Shown here in pieces: positions 1-8,317 of a DNA stretch of 64,000 nucleotides; the stretch's first letter is position 1; every line of letters starts with the position of its first letter. Source of the stretch: CAJXYS01 sp913063035 (GTDB taxonomy: Bacteria; Pseudomonadota; Alphaproteobacteria; Rhodobacterales; Rhodobacteraceae); contig NZ_JBOCEG010000003.1 of NCBI RefSeq assembly GCF_050586465.1, positions 124,001-188,000 of the forward strand, given 5' to 3'. Position numbers and translations under genes: made by a program. The notes under the pieces were generated by a model. The model did no database searches and was not told the DNA's origin. It was given only the letters and a program-made list of their open reading frames with translations.

Positions 1-390
1 TTCCTCGGTGCCTCCAACATCCTGGAGGCCAGCGCCGAGGGCCGCGCGAACGGCACCGTCACGCTGGACGTGCCGCATTTCGGACGGATCGGCGTGCCCG
101 CCGAGCGCGCGCCGCAGATCGCCGGGGCGGGCCCGGCCAAGCTGGTGCTGCGCGCCGAGAAACTGACGCTGGCCAAGCCGGGCACCGCGCCCGAAGACGC
201 CGTCACGGTCGACGGCACCGTCGAGACGGTGGACTACCAGGGCCAGGCGGTGCGCTATTTCCTGCGTATCGGCGACGCGCAGTTCCAGGCCATCAACATG
301 ATCGACGGACACCCCTTCCACGAGGGCGACGCGGTGTCGGTGATCCTGCGTCCCCGCGATTGTTCCGCGCTTCCGGGAGGCACGGCATGA
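1..390 (+). CDS. ABC transporter ATP-binding protein, C-terminal part (spermidine/putrescine-type), partial
   Basis: The reading frame is open from base 1, so the 5' part with Walker A, signature and Walker B lies outside the window. The 129 visible residues begin with FLGASNILEA, the post-nucleotide-domain segment typical of PotA-like ATPases, and continue as a TOBE-type regulatory domain (GTVETVDYQGQAVRYFLRIG). The family energises import of polyamines or related cationic solutes at the inner membrane. The stop overlaps the start of the aminotransferase (ATGA), so the transporter is probably co-transcribed with the catabolic genes that follow. The exact substrate cannot be read from this fragment. 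Confidence 0.85.
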   Translation, partial: FLGASNILEASAEGRANGTVTLDVPHFGRIGVPAERAPQIAGAGPAKLVLRAEKLTLAKPGTAPEDAVTVDGTVETVDYQGQAVRYFLRIGDAQFQAINMIDGHPFHEGDAVSVILRPRDCSALPGGTA

Positions 391-1742
391 CGCAGGCGCC
401 GAAAAGCCATCTCTTCTACCAGTCCCGCCGGCGGCGCCCGATGCTCGACCAGGCGCGGGGCGTCTACATGTGGGATGTCGAGGGCCGGCGCTACCTCGAC
501 GGCTCCTCGGGGGCGATGGTCTGCAATATCGGCCATTCCGACCCCGCCGTGCTGGAAGCCATGCGCCGGCAGATGGATAAATCGACGTTCGGCTACCGGC
601 TGCACTTCGAAACCGAACCGGCCGAGAAACTGGCCGCCCGGACCGCCGCGCTGGCGCCGGAAGGGCTGGAGAAGGTGTTTTTCGTCTCGGGCGGCTCCGA
701 GGCCGTCGAGAGCGCGATCAAGCTGGCCCGGCAATACGCGCTCGCCATCGGCGAAAGCCAGCGCTGGAAGGTGATCTCGCGCTTCCCGTCCTATCACGGC
801 TGCACGCTGGGCGCGCTGGCGCTGACCGGCTACGCGCCGATGACCGCGCCCTTCGACCCGATGATGCGCTCGATGCCCAAGATCCCCGCGCCGCGCGCCT
901 ATCTCGACGGGCGGGACCCCGACGATCCGGCGACCGGCCATTACTACGCCGACATGCTCGAGGCCCGCATCCAGGAGGAAGGCCCCGAGACCGTGCTCGC
1001 CTTCATGGTGGAGCCGGTCGGCGGCGCCTCGACCGGGGCGCTGGTGCCGCCGGCGGGCTACATGCAGCGCATCCGCGAGATCTGCGACCGCTACGGCGTG
1101 CTGCTGATCCATGACGAGGTGATGTCCGGGGGCGGGCGCACCGGGGCCTTCTTCGCGGCCCAACACTGGGGAGTCGCGCCCGATATCCTCGTCGTCTCCA
1201 AGGGCTTCGCCGCTGGTTACGCGCCGCTCGGCGCGATGGTCGCGCATGAGCGCATCGTCGAGCCGGTGCTGGACGCGGGCGGCTTCATCCATGGCTTCAC
1301 CTATGCCGGCAACCCGCTGGCCTGCGCGGCCGGACTCGCCGTGCTGGAGCAGATCGAGACCCAGGGCATGATGGCGAACGCGGCCCGGATCGGCGCGATG
1401 CTGAAGACCCGGATGACCGGGCTGATGGATCGCTACGACTTCGTGGGCGACGTGCGCGGCAAGGGCCTGCTGCTGGCGTTCGAGCTGGTCGCGGACCGCA
1501 CCAGCATGCGCCCGCTGCCGCGCGGCTACGCCGCCTTCGACCGGGTGGTGGAACTGGCCTATGCCAACGGGCTCATCATCTATTCGCGGCGGACCCGCGG
1601 CGGCTACGAGGGCGACCATTTCCTGGTCTGCCCGCCGATGATCGCGACCGAGACCCACGTCGACGAGATCATGGAAGGGCTGACCGCGGCGCTCGATGCC
1701 TTCGCCGCCGAGATCACGCCGGTCGCCGCCGCGACCGGCTGA
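387..1742 (+). CDS. class III PLP-dependent aminotransferase
   Basis: A 451-residue class III (omega-amino acid type) aminotransferase. It carries the PLP phosphate-binding FVSGGSEAVESA near residues 99-110, the cofactor-nitrogen aspartate in LLIHDEVMSGGGRTG (Asp243) and the Schiff-base lysine in VVSKGFAAG (Lys272). Length matches the family. The ATG at 387 has a GGAGG six bases upstream and overlaps the upstream stop by ATGA; an in-frame TTG at 360 has no comparable site. The family moves terminal amino groups to pyruvate or 2-oxoglutarate. Followed by a beta-keto acid cleavage enzyme, it probably turns an amino acid into a beta-keto acid, but the substrate is inferred from context only. Confidence 0.93.
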   Translation: MTQAPKSHLFYQSRRRRPMLDQARGVYMWDVEGRRYLDGSSGAMVCNIGHSDPAVLEAMRRQMDKSTFGYRLHFETEPAEKLAARTAALAPEGLEKVFFVSGGSEAVESAIKLARQYALAIGESQRWKVISRFPSYHGCTLGALALTGYAPMTAPFDPMMRSMPKIPAPRAYLDGRDPDDPATGHYYADMLEARIQEEGPETVLAFMVEPVGGASTGALVPPAGYMQRIREICDRYGVLLIHDEVMSGGGRTGAFFAAQHWGVAPDILVVSKGFAAGYAPLGAMVAHERIVEPVLDAGGFIHGFTYAGNPLACAAGLAVLEQIETQGMMANAARIGAMLKTRMTGLMDRYDFVGDVRGKGLLLAFELVADRTSMRPLPRGYAAFDRVVELAYANGLIIYSRRTRGGYEGDHFLVCPPMIATETHVDEIMEGLTAALDAFAAEITPVAAATG

Positions 1743-1752
1743 GGAGAGGCCC

Positions 1753-2679
1753 ATGTCGAAGATCATGATCACCTGTGCGGTCACGGGCTCCATTCACACG
1801 CCTTCCATGTCGCCCTACCTGCCGGTCACGGGCGAGGAGATCGCCGGCCAGGCGATCGACGCGGCGCGGGCGGGGGCGTCGATCCTGCACCTGCACGCGC
1901 GCGACCCCGAGACCGGGCGTCCCTCGGCCGACCCCGCGCATTTCATGGGCTTCCTGCCGCGGATCGCGCGCGAGACCGACGCGGTCGTGAACATCTCGAC
2001 CGGGGGCAGCGCGGTGATGAGCCTCGAGGATCGTCTCGCCGCGCCGAAACAGGCCGCGCCCGAGATGTGCTCGCTCAACATGGGGACGATGAATTTCGCG
2101 CTCTACCCGATGGCGGCGAAGATCACGGACTGGATACACGACTGGGAAAAGCCGTTCCTGGACGATTCCGACGACCTGATCTTCAAGAACACGCCCCGCG
2201 ACATCGCGCATGTGCTGACCGAGATGGGGCAGAAGCGCGGCGCGCGCTTCGAGTTCGAATGCTACGACATGGGGCACCTGACCATGCTGGCCCACTTCGC
2301 CGATCGCGGGCTGGTGGAGCCGCCCTTCTTCATCCAGTTCGTTTTCGGCGTGCTGGGCGGCATGGCGCCGGATCCCGAAAGCCTGACGCACATGAAACGG
2401 CTGGCCGACAAGCTGTTCGGCGACGGCTACGAGTTCTCGGTGCTGGCCGCGGGGCGGCAGCAGATGCCCTTCGCCGCCATGTCCGCGGGAATGGGCGGGC
2501 ATGTGCGCGTCGGGCTGGAGGACAGCCTGATGATCGCCCGCGGCGCGCTTGCGACGTCCAATGCCCAGCAGGTCGAGAAGGTGCGCGGCATCGTCGAAGG
2601 CCTCGGGCGCACGGTGGCCACCCCCGACGAGGCCCGCGCGATGCTGGGGCTCAAGGGCCGCGACGGGACCGCGTTCTGA
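1753..2679 (+). CDS. beta-keto acid cleavage enzyme (BKACE/DUF849 family)
   Basis: A 308-residue TIM-barrel BKACE protein. The family condenses a beta-keto acid with acetyl-CoA and releases acetoacetate plus a new CoA thioester; the founding member Kce acts on 3-keto-5-aminohexanoate in lysine fermentation. The zinc ligands are visible as HLHAR with His46 and His48, the same positions as in Kce, and a GLED motif near residue 256 is a likely third ligand. Start chosen at 1753 behind GAGGAGAGG, ten bases after the aminotransferase stop. Specificity within BKACE (carnitine-, lysine- or adipate-like) cannot be assigned from sequence alone. Confidence 0.9.
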   Translation: MSKIMITCAVTGSIHTPSMSPYLPVTGEEIAGQAIDAARAGASILHLHARDPETGRPSADPAHFMGFLPRIARETDAVVNISTGGSAVMSLEDRLAAPKQAAPEMCSLNMGTMNFALYPMAAKITDWIHDWEKPFLDDSDDLIFKNTPRDIAHVLTEMGQKRGARFEFECYDMGHLTMLAHFADRGLVEPPFFIQFVFGVLGGMAPDPESLTHMKRLADKLFGDGYEFSVLAAGRQQMPFAAMSAGMGGHVRVGLEDSLMIARGALATSNAQQVEKVRGIVEGLGRTVATPDEARAMLGLKGRDGTAF

Positions 2680-2682
2680 GCC

Positions 2683-3165
2683 ATGGACGGGATCGCGATC
2701 CGGCAAGCGACACCCGCGGATGCGGGGCGGCTGAACGCGGCGCTGGCGGCGCTTTCGGCGGATCTCGACGATCCGCACGCCGCCGATGCGGACCTTCTGG
2801 CGCGGGCGATATCCGGGGCGGCGCCGGCCGCCCACGCCCTGCTGGCCGAGGGGACGACGGGCCTGCTCGGCGCGGCGCTTTACTCGCCGCTGGTCTCGAC
2901 GGCCCGGGGGCAGGCCGGGGTCTATGTCTCTGACCTCTGGATCGCCGACGCCGCGCGGGGGCAGGGGCTTGGCCGGCGGCTGCTGGCGGCGGTGGCGCGC
3001 GACGCGGCCCGGCGCTGGCGCGCGGGCTTCATCAAGCTCGCCGTCTACGAGGACAATCCCCGCGCGCGGGCCTTCTACGACCGGCTCGGCTTTACCCCGG
3101 CGGCCCGCGAGCAATACATGAGCATGCAAGGAGCCGCGTTCGAGGCCCTGAAAGGAGACCCATGA
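2683..3165 (+). CDS. GNAT-family N-acetyltransferase
   Basis: A 160-residue GNAT protein. The acetyl-CoA pyrophosphate-binding motif A is ARGQGLGRRLL at residues 91-101, followed by the late-fold pattern NPRARAFYDRLGF, where the tyrosine is the usual general acid. The gene starts three bases after the BKACE stop and its own stop overlaps the next start (ATGA). Beside a deacetylase-like gene and a polyamine-type transporter, an amine N-acetyltransferase (spermidine/spermine acetyltransferase-like) is a reasonable guess. GNAT substrates are poorly predicted by sequence, so this remains inference. Confidence 0.88.
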   Translation: MDGIAIRQATPADAGRLNAALAALSADLDDPHAADADLLARAISGAAPAAHALLAEGTTGLLGAALYSPLVSTARGQAGVYVSDLWIADAARGQGLGRRLLAAVARDAARRWRAGFIKLAVYEDNPRARAFYDRLGFTPAAREQYMSMQGAAFEALKGDP

Positions 3166-4184
3166 AAGCCCTGTTCGACGACCGCCAGTGGGTCCACGAC
3201 CCCAAGCATTTCATGGCCAACGGCACCGTGCTGCCGAGCCCCGAACAGCCTCGCCGGATCGAGGTGCTGAAGGCCGGGGCCGCGGCCGCCGGCTGCAGCT
3301 TCGAGACGCCGGAGGATGCCGGGATCGCGCCGATCGCGGCGGTGCACACCCCCGAATACCTGGTGTTCCTGCAGAACATCTATACCCGCTGGCGCCGGAT
3401 CGAGGGCGCGGGCGACGAGGTGATCCCGAACATCCATCCCGACAGCCGATCCTGCGGCTACCCGAAATCGGCCGTGGGGCAGGCGGGCTGGCACCAGGCC
3501 GACACGGCCTGCCCGATCTCGTCGGGGACCTGGGAGGCCGCCTACTGGTCGGCGCAGACGGCCATCGCCGGGGCCGACCGCCTGGTGGCCGGGGAACGGG
3601 CGATCTACGCGCTGTCGCGTCCGCCGGGGCACCACGCCTATGCCGATCTCGCCGGGGGATTCTGTTTCCTCAACAATTCGGCCATCGCGGCCGAACGGCT
3701 GGCCGCCGCCGGCCGACGCCCCGCGATCCTCGACGTGGACGTGCATCACGGCAACGGCACCCAGGGGATCTTCGAGTCGCGGGGCGACGTGCTGACCGTC
3801 TCGATCCACGCCGATCCCGAGCGGTTCTATCCGTTCTTCTGGGGCTACGCGCAGGAACGCGGCACGGGTGCGGGGCGCGGCGCGAACCTGAACCTGCCGC
3901 TCGCGCGGGGCACCGGCGACGATGCCTATCTCGAGACGCTCGATCGCGCGCTGGACCGCATCCGGGCCTTCGGCGCGGACGTCCTGGTGGTGGCGCTCGG
4001 GCTCGACGCCTATGAAAACGACCCGCTCAAGGGGCTGGCGATCACGACGCCGGGCTTTGCCCGGATCGGCGCGGCCATCGCGGGGCTTGGACTCCCGGCG
4101 CTGATGGTGCAGGAGGGCGGATACCTGTCCGAGGAACTCGGGCACAATCTCACGCATTTCCTGACCGGCTACGAGGGCGCATGA
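3162..4184 (+). CDS. histone-deacetylase superfamily protein, acetylpolyamine amidohydrolase-like
   Basis: A 340-residue class II HDAC-fold hydrolase close in length to bacterial acetylpolyamine amidohydrolase. Zinc and catalytic residues are all present: the tandem histidines in PPGHHAY (His157, His158), Asp193 and His195 in DVDVHHGNG, and Asp282 in GLDAYENDPL. These nearly match the numbering known for the Mycoplana enzyme. It probably removes acetyl groups from N-acetylated polyamines or related short-chain amides in the cytoplasm. The position between a GNAT acetyltransferase and an amino-acid dehydrogenase, overlapping both by four bases, supports an amine catabolic role. Confidence 0.9.
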   Translation: MKALFDDRQWVHDPKHFMANGTVLPSPEQPRRIEVLKAGAAAAGCSFETPEDAGIAPIAAVHTPEYLVFLQNIYTRWRRIEGAGDEVIPNIHPDSRSCGYPKSAVGQAGWHQADTACPISSGTWEAAYWSAQTAIAGADRLVAGERAIYALSRPPGHHAYADLAGGFCFLNNSAIAAERLAAAGRRPAILDVDVHHGNGTQGIFESRGDVLTVSIHADPERFYPFFWGYAQERGTGAGRGANLNLPLARGTGDDAYLETLDRALDRIRAFGADVLVVALGLDAYENDPLKGLAITTPGFARIGAAIAGLGLPALMVQEGGYLSEELGHNLTHFLTGYEGA

Positions 4185-5302
4185 CCGAAACGGCGGACAT
4201 CCTGGTGATCGGCGGCGGTATTGCCGGCATCGGCGCGGCGGCCGAGATGGCCGGGGCCGCGCGCGTCACCGTGCTCGAGGCCGAGCACGCCATCGGCCGC
4301 CATTCCACCGGGCGCTCGGCGGCGATCTTCATCCGCAACTACGGTAACGCCACGCTGCGCGCGCTCAACGCGGCCGCGGCCCCGGTCTTCGACTCGCCGG
4401 GCGAGATCGCGGAGGAGAGCCTGCTCAGCCCCCGCGGCGAGATGTTGCTCGCGGCCGAGGACGAACTCGCCGCGCTCGACGACTACCTCGAGGGCGCCGA
4501 GGGAATGGAGCGGCTGACCCCGGAAGAGGCCGCGGCCATCGTGCCGATCCTGAGGCCGGGCGCCATCGCCGCCGCCGCCATCGAGCCCGACGCGCAGGAC
4601 ATCGACGTGGACCGCTTCCTGCAAGGATATGCGCGGCTGCTGAAACGCCGCGGCGGCCGGATCGCGACCGGTGCGGGCGTCACCGCCATCGCGCGGGTGG
4701 GCAGTACCTGGCGGGTCGAGACGCCGGCCGGCGCCTTCGCGGCGCCGGTGCTCGTCAACGCCGCCGGGGCCTGGGCAGACGATGTCGCGCGCCTGGCCGG
4801 TGTGCGGCCGGCCGGGCTCCGGCCCTGCCGGCGCTCGGCGGCGATCCTGCCCGCGCCCGAGGGCCATGGCATCGACCGATGGCCGCTCTTCGCCAGCGTG
4901 ACGGATGCCTGGTACGCCAAGCCCGAGGCCGGCAAGCTGATGGTCTCGCCGGCCGACGAAGACCCGGTCGACCCGCATGACGCCTGGCCCGAGGACATGG
5001 TGCTGGCCGAGGGGCTTTGGCGCTTCGAACAGGCCGTGACCATCGAGGTGACGCGGGTCGAACGCAGCTGGGCCGGTCTGCGCAGCTTCGTCCCCGACCG
5101 CACGCCCGTGGCCGGTTTCGCCCCCGACGCCGAGGGGTTCTTCTGGCTGGCGGGGCAGGGCGGCTACGGCATCCAGACCGCGCCCGCGCTCTCGCGCCTG
5201 GCGGCCGATCTGGTGCAGGGCCACGCGCCGGTTCTGGCCCCCGAGGTGGTCGCGGCGCTGGCGCCGGACCGGCTGATTTCACCTGAAAAAGCAAGGATTT
5301 GA
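4181..5302 (+). CDS. FAD-dependent D-amino acid dehydrogenase, D-arginine dehydrogenase (DauA)-like
   Basis: A 373-residue DAO-fold flavoprotein. The FAD-binding GGGIAG is at residues 11-16 and the flavin-contacting HSTGRSAA at 41-48. Several stretches recall Pseudomonas D-arginine dehydrogenase: LLSPRGEM, VLVNAAGAWAD, LAGVRPAGLRP, the substrate-carboxylate arginine region WAGLRSFVPDR and the closing GGYGIQTAPA. That family oxidises D-Arg, D-Lys and other D-amino acids to imino acids, passing electrons to the respiratory chain rather than oxygen. The next gene encodes RidA, which hydrolyses such imines. A broader amine-oxidising role cannot be excluded. Confidence 0.88.
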   Translation: MTETADILVIGGGIAGIGAAAEMAGAARVTVLEAEHAIGRHSTGRSAAIFIRNYGNATLRALNAAAAPVFDSPGEIAEESLLSPRGEMLLAAEDELAALDDYLEGAEGMERLTPEEAAAIVPILRPGAIAAAAIEPDAQDIDVDRFLQGYARLLKRRGGRIATGAGVTAIARVGSTWRVETPAGAFAAPVLVNAAGAWADDVARLAGVRPAGLRPCRRSAAILPAPEGHGIDRWPLFASVTDAWYAKPEAGKLMVSPADEDPVDPHDAWPEDMVLAEGLWRFEQAVTIEVTRVERSWAGLRSFVPDRTPVAGFAPDAEGFFWLAGQGGYGIQTAPALSRLAADLVQGHAPVLAPEVVAALAPDRLISPEKARI

Positions 5303-5303
5303 C

Positions 5304-5657
5304 ATGACCGACATCACCCGCCTCGACCCCGGCCCGCGCATGAGCCAGGCCGTCATTCACAACGGCACCGTCCATCTCGCCGGGCAGGTCGGCGCGCCGG
5401 GGGGCAGCGTCACCGCCCAGACCACCGCCATCCTCGAGAAGATCGAGGCGCTGCTCGCGCGCTGCGGCTCGGACAAGTCGCGCATCCTCTCGGCCACGAT
5501 CTGGCTCGCCTCGATGGAGGACTTCGCCGAGATGAACGCCGTCTGGGATGCCTGGGTCGACCCCGGAAACCCGCCCGCCCGCGCCTGCGGAGAGTCGCGG
5601 CTCGCCACCGACGAGCTCAGGGTCGAGATCATGATCGTCGCCGCACAGGCCGGCTGA
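5304..5657 (+). CDS. RidA-family imine/enamine deaminase
   Basis: A 117-residue YjgF/YER057c/UK114 protein. It shows the trimer-interface pattern VHLAGQVG near residues 24-31 and a CGES motif, where the arginine-to-glutamate active-site region normally lies, in ARACGESRLATDELRVEI. RidA proteins hydrolyse reactive enamine/imine intermediates released by amino-acid oxidases and PLP enzymes. It follows the D-amino acid dehydrogenase after one base, which fits removal of its imino product. The family is widespread and general, so a pathway-specific substrate is inferred from context. Confidence 0.9.
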   Translation: MTDITRLDPGPRMSQAVIHNGTVHLAGQVGAPGGSVTAQTTAILEKIEALLARCGSDKSRILSATIWLASMEDFAEMNAVWDAWVDPGNPPARACGESRLATDELRVEIMIVAAQAG

Positions 5658-5765
5658 GGGCCGGTCAGAAACCGTCAGCAGCCCCCGGCCATTTGTCGCG
5701 ATCTGGCGGTTTCGACGGGGCCGGGCTGCGATGCTGGACCCCGTGACAGAGGCAACGGGGCAACG

Positions 5766-8186
5766 ATGAAAACCCACGCACAGGCAGTGGTGATCGGCGG
5801 CGGGGTCGTCGGCTGCTCGATCCTTTACCACCTCGCGAAGCTCGGGTGGCAGGACGTCGTGCTGCTGGAACGCGACGAGCTGACCAGCGGCTCCACCTGG
5901 CATGCCGCGGCCAATATCCACGGGCTGCACGACAACACCAACATCTCGCGGATGCAGTTCTACACGATGCATCTCTACAAGGCGCTCGAGGCCGAGACGG
6001 GCCAGGGCTGCGGGGTGTTCCAGCCGGGCTCGCTCTACCTCGCCCAGACCGAGGCGCGCGAACACCAGCTTCGCCTGCAGGAAGCCAAGGCGCGCCTTTA
6101 CGGCATCGACTTTCACGAGGTCACCCGCGCCGAGGCCGAACGCCTGCACCCGCTGGTCGATTTCGACGGCGTGCGCTGCATCATGTTCGAACCCGAGGGC
6201 GGCAATGTCGATCCTTCGGGCGTCACCGCCGCCTATGCCGCCGGCGCCCGGGCACGGGGGGCGGAAATCCACCGTTTCACCCCCGTTACCGCGACCGAAC
6301 AGCAGCCCGACGGCAGCTGGATCGTGCGCACGCCCAGGGGCGACATCCACACCGGCTGGGTGGTGAACGCCGCCGGGCTCTGGGCGCGCGAGGTGGCGGC
6401 GCTGGCCGGGATCACCCTGCCGCTCGTGCCGACCGAGCACCAGTATTTCGTCACCGAGACCATGGCCGAGATCGCCGCGCTCGACCGGCGGCTGCCCTCG
6501 GTCGCGGACCGCGACGGCGAGTATTACCTGCGCCAGGAAGGCAACGGGCTGCTGGTGGGCGCCTATGAGCGCGACATGCGCTTCTGGGCCGAGGACGGCA
6601 CGCCGCAGGGCTTCGGGCATGAGCTTTTTCCCGACGACCTGGACCGCATCGAGGAAAACATGATGCGCGCCATCGACCGGGTGCCGGCGGTGGCCGCGGC
6701 GGGCATCAAGCGGGTGATCAACGGGCCGATGATCTGGTCGCCGGATTCGGCCGCGCTCTTCGGCCCGGTGCCGGAACTGTCCAACTATTTCTGCTGCACG
6801 GGCATCATTCCCGGCTTCTCGCAATCGGGCGGGCTGGGGCTGATGTCGGCGCAGTGGATGATCGAGGGCGAACCCGAGCGCGACCTCTTCGCCTGGGATC
6901 TCGCGCGCTTCGGCGACTGGGCCGACCGGTCCTTCACCCGCGCGCGGGTGGCCGACCAGTACGCGCACCGCTTCAAGATCCACTTCCCGAACGAGGAACG
7001 CGACGCCGGCCGCCCCCTGCGCACCCGCCCGGTCTACGAGACGCAGAAGGCGATGGGCGCGGTCTTCGGGCTCAATTACGGCTGGGAACATCCGCAATGG
7101 TTCGCCGGCACGCCCGCGGCCGCGCGCGAAAGCTACGGCTTCACCCGGCAGGACTGGTGGGCGCCGGTCGGGCGCGAGGCGCGGATGCTGCGCGACGCCG
7201 CCGGGATCATCGACATCTCCAATTTCGCCAGGTACCGCGTCGCCGGGCCGGGCGCCGAGGCCTGGCTGAATGCGCTCCTGGCCAACCGGATGCCGCGCGA
7301 GACAGGCCGCTCCTGCCTCGCGCCGCTGATCGGCAAGCGCGGCGGGATCGCCGGGGACTTCACCGTGACGCGGCTGGGCGACGCGGAATTCATGATGGTG
7401 GGCTCCGGCATGGCCGAGCGCTTTCACCGCCGCTTCTTCGACGCGGTGCCGCTGCCCGCGGACACCCGCTGGGAAAGCCGGACCGGGGCGCTCTGCGGCT
7501 TCAACGTCGCGGGTCCCAGGGCGCGCGAAATCCTCGCCGGGCTGACCGACGCCGATCTCTCGACGGCGGCGTTCCCCTTCATGCGCTCGCGCCGGATCGC
7601 GGTGGCCGGGATCGACTGCCTCGCGCTCCGCGTCTCCTTCACCGGCGACCTGGGCTGGGAGCTGCACTGCGCGACCGCGGACCAGGCCGCGCTCTACGCC
7701 GCGCTGCTGGAGGCCGCCGCGCCCTTTGGCGCCGGGCCGGTCGGCGCGCGGGCGCTGATGTCGCTCCGGCTCGAGAAGGGCTATGGCAGCTGGGGCCGGG
7801 AATACTCGCCCGAATACTGGCCGCAGGAATCCGGGCTGGAGCGGCTGGTGAAGCTCGACAAGGGCGATTTCCTGAACCGCGCCGCGGTCGCGGAGACGCT
7901 GGCGCGGCCCGCTCGCGAGCGCCTGGTCATGCTGGAGATCGACGCCGATGAGGCCGACGCTACCGGCGCCGAACCGGTGTTCCTGCCCGACGGCACCCCG
8001 GTCGGGCATGTCTCCTCGGGGGGCTATGGCTACCACGTGGAGAAATCGCTGGCGCTGGCCTATGTCGCGGCGGCGCATGCCGCGGCCGGCACGGAATTCG
8101 ACGTCGCCGTGCTGGGCCGGCCCCACCGCGCTCGCCTTCTGGAGGCCGCGCCCTTCGATCCCGCGGGCGCGCGGCTGCGGGCCTGA
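5766..8186 (+). CDS. FAD-dependent oxidoreductase with GcvT domain (dimethylglycine/sarcosine dehydrogenase-like)
   Basis: An 806-residue two-module protein. Residues 1 to about 380 form a DAO-type FAD domain beginning VVIGGGVVGCSILYHLAK, with STWHAAANIHG after the dinucleotide fold where the flavin-linking histidine sits in relatives. The C-terminal half is a GcvT/T-protein-like folate-binding domain (ISNFARYRVAGPGAEAWL, FTGDLGWELH, RALMSLRLEKGYGSWGREY). Relatives demethylate dimethylglycine or sarcosine and pass the methyl carbon to tetrahydrofolate. It is separated from ridA by 108 bases and may have its own promoter. Whether it acts in the same pathway as the upstream operon is uncertain. 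Confidence 0.9.
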   Translation: MKTHAQAVVIGGGVVGCSILYHLAKLGWQDVVLLERDELTSGSTWHAAANIHGLHDNTNISRMQFYTMHLYKALEAETGQGCGVFQPGSLYLAQTEAREHQLRLQEAKARLYGIDFHEVTRAEAERLHPLVDFDGVRCIMFEPEGGNVDPSGVTAAYAAGARARGAEIHRFTPVTATEQQPDGSWIVRTPRGDIHTGWVVNAAGLWAREVAALAGITLPLVPTEHQYFVTETMAEIAALDRRLPSVADRDGEYYLRQEGNGLLVGAYERDMRFWAEDGTPQGFGHELFPDDLDRIEENMMRAIDRVPAVAAAGIKRVINGPMIWSPDSAALFGPVPELSNYFCCTGIIPGFSQSGGLGLMSAQWMIEGEPERDLFAWDLARFGDWADRSFTRARVADQYAHRFKIHFPNEERDAGRPLRTRPVYETQKAMGAVFGLNYGWEHPQWFAGTPAAARESYGFTRQDWWAPVGREARMLRDAAGIIDISNFARYRVAGPGAEAWLNALLANRMPRETGRSCLAPLIGKRGGIAGDFTVTRLGDAEFMMVGSGMAERFHRRFFDAVPLPADTRWESRTGALCGFNVAGPRAREILAGLTDADLSTAAFPFMRSRRIAVAGIDCLALRVSFTGDLGWELHCATADQAALYAALLEAAAPFGAGPVGARALMSLRLEKGYGSWGREYSPEYWPQESGLERLVKLDKGDFLNRAAVAETLARPARERLVMLEIDADEADATGAEPVFLPDGTPVGHVSSGGYGYHVEKSLALAYVAAAHAAAGTEFDVAVLGRPHRARLLEAAPFDPAGARLRA

Positions 8187-8221
8187 GCGGCCCTCCGGGC
8201 CGCGTTTCGCGCTGCGCGCGA

Positions 8222-8285
8222 GGATATTTGGACCACTTGGAGGGGCAGGCGACACGCCCCCTCCGTCCAAGTGGCGGAAATATCC
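8222..8285. repeat. long interrupted inverted repeat between convergent genes (GGATATTT box)
   Basis: The two arms, GGATATTT..CCACTTGGA..GGGGC and its complement, form stems of 8, 9 and 5 bp with two internal loops and a nine-base apical loop. It lies between the ends of two convergent genes, so it may terminate transcription from both sides, although no long U-tract follows. The right arm reads GGGATATTTCCG on the minus strand, a 12-mer shared with the repeats at 57752 and 63301, which suggests a family of related intergenic elements. Confidence 0.6.
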
Positions 8286-8317
8286 CCGCCGGAGGCCCGT
8301 ATCGCCGCGAAGCGGCT

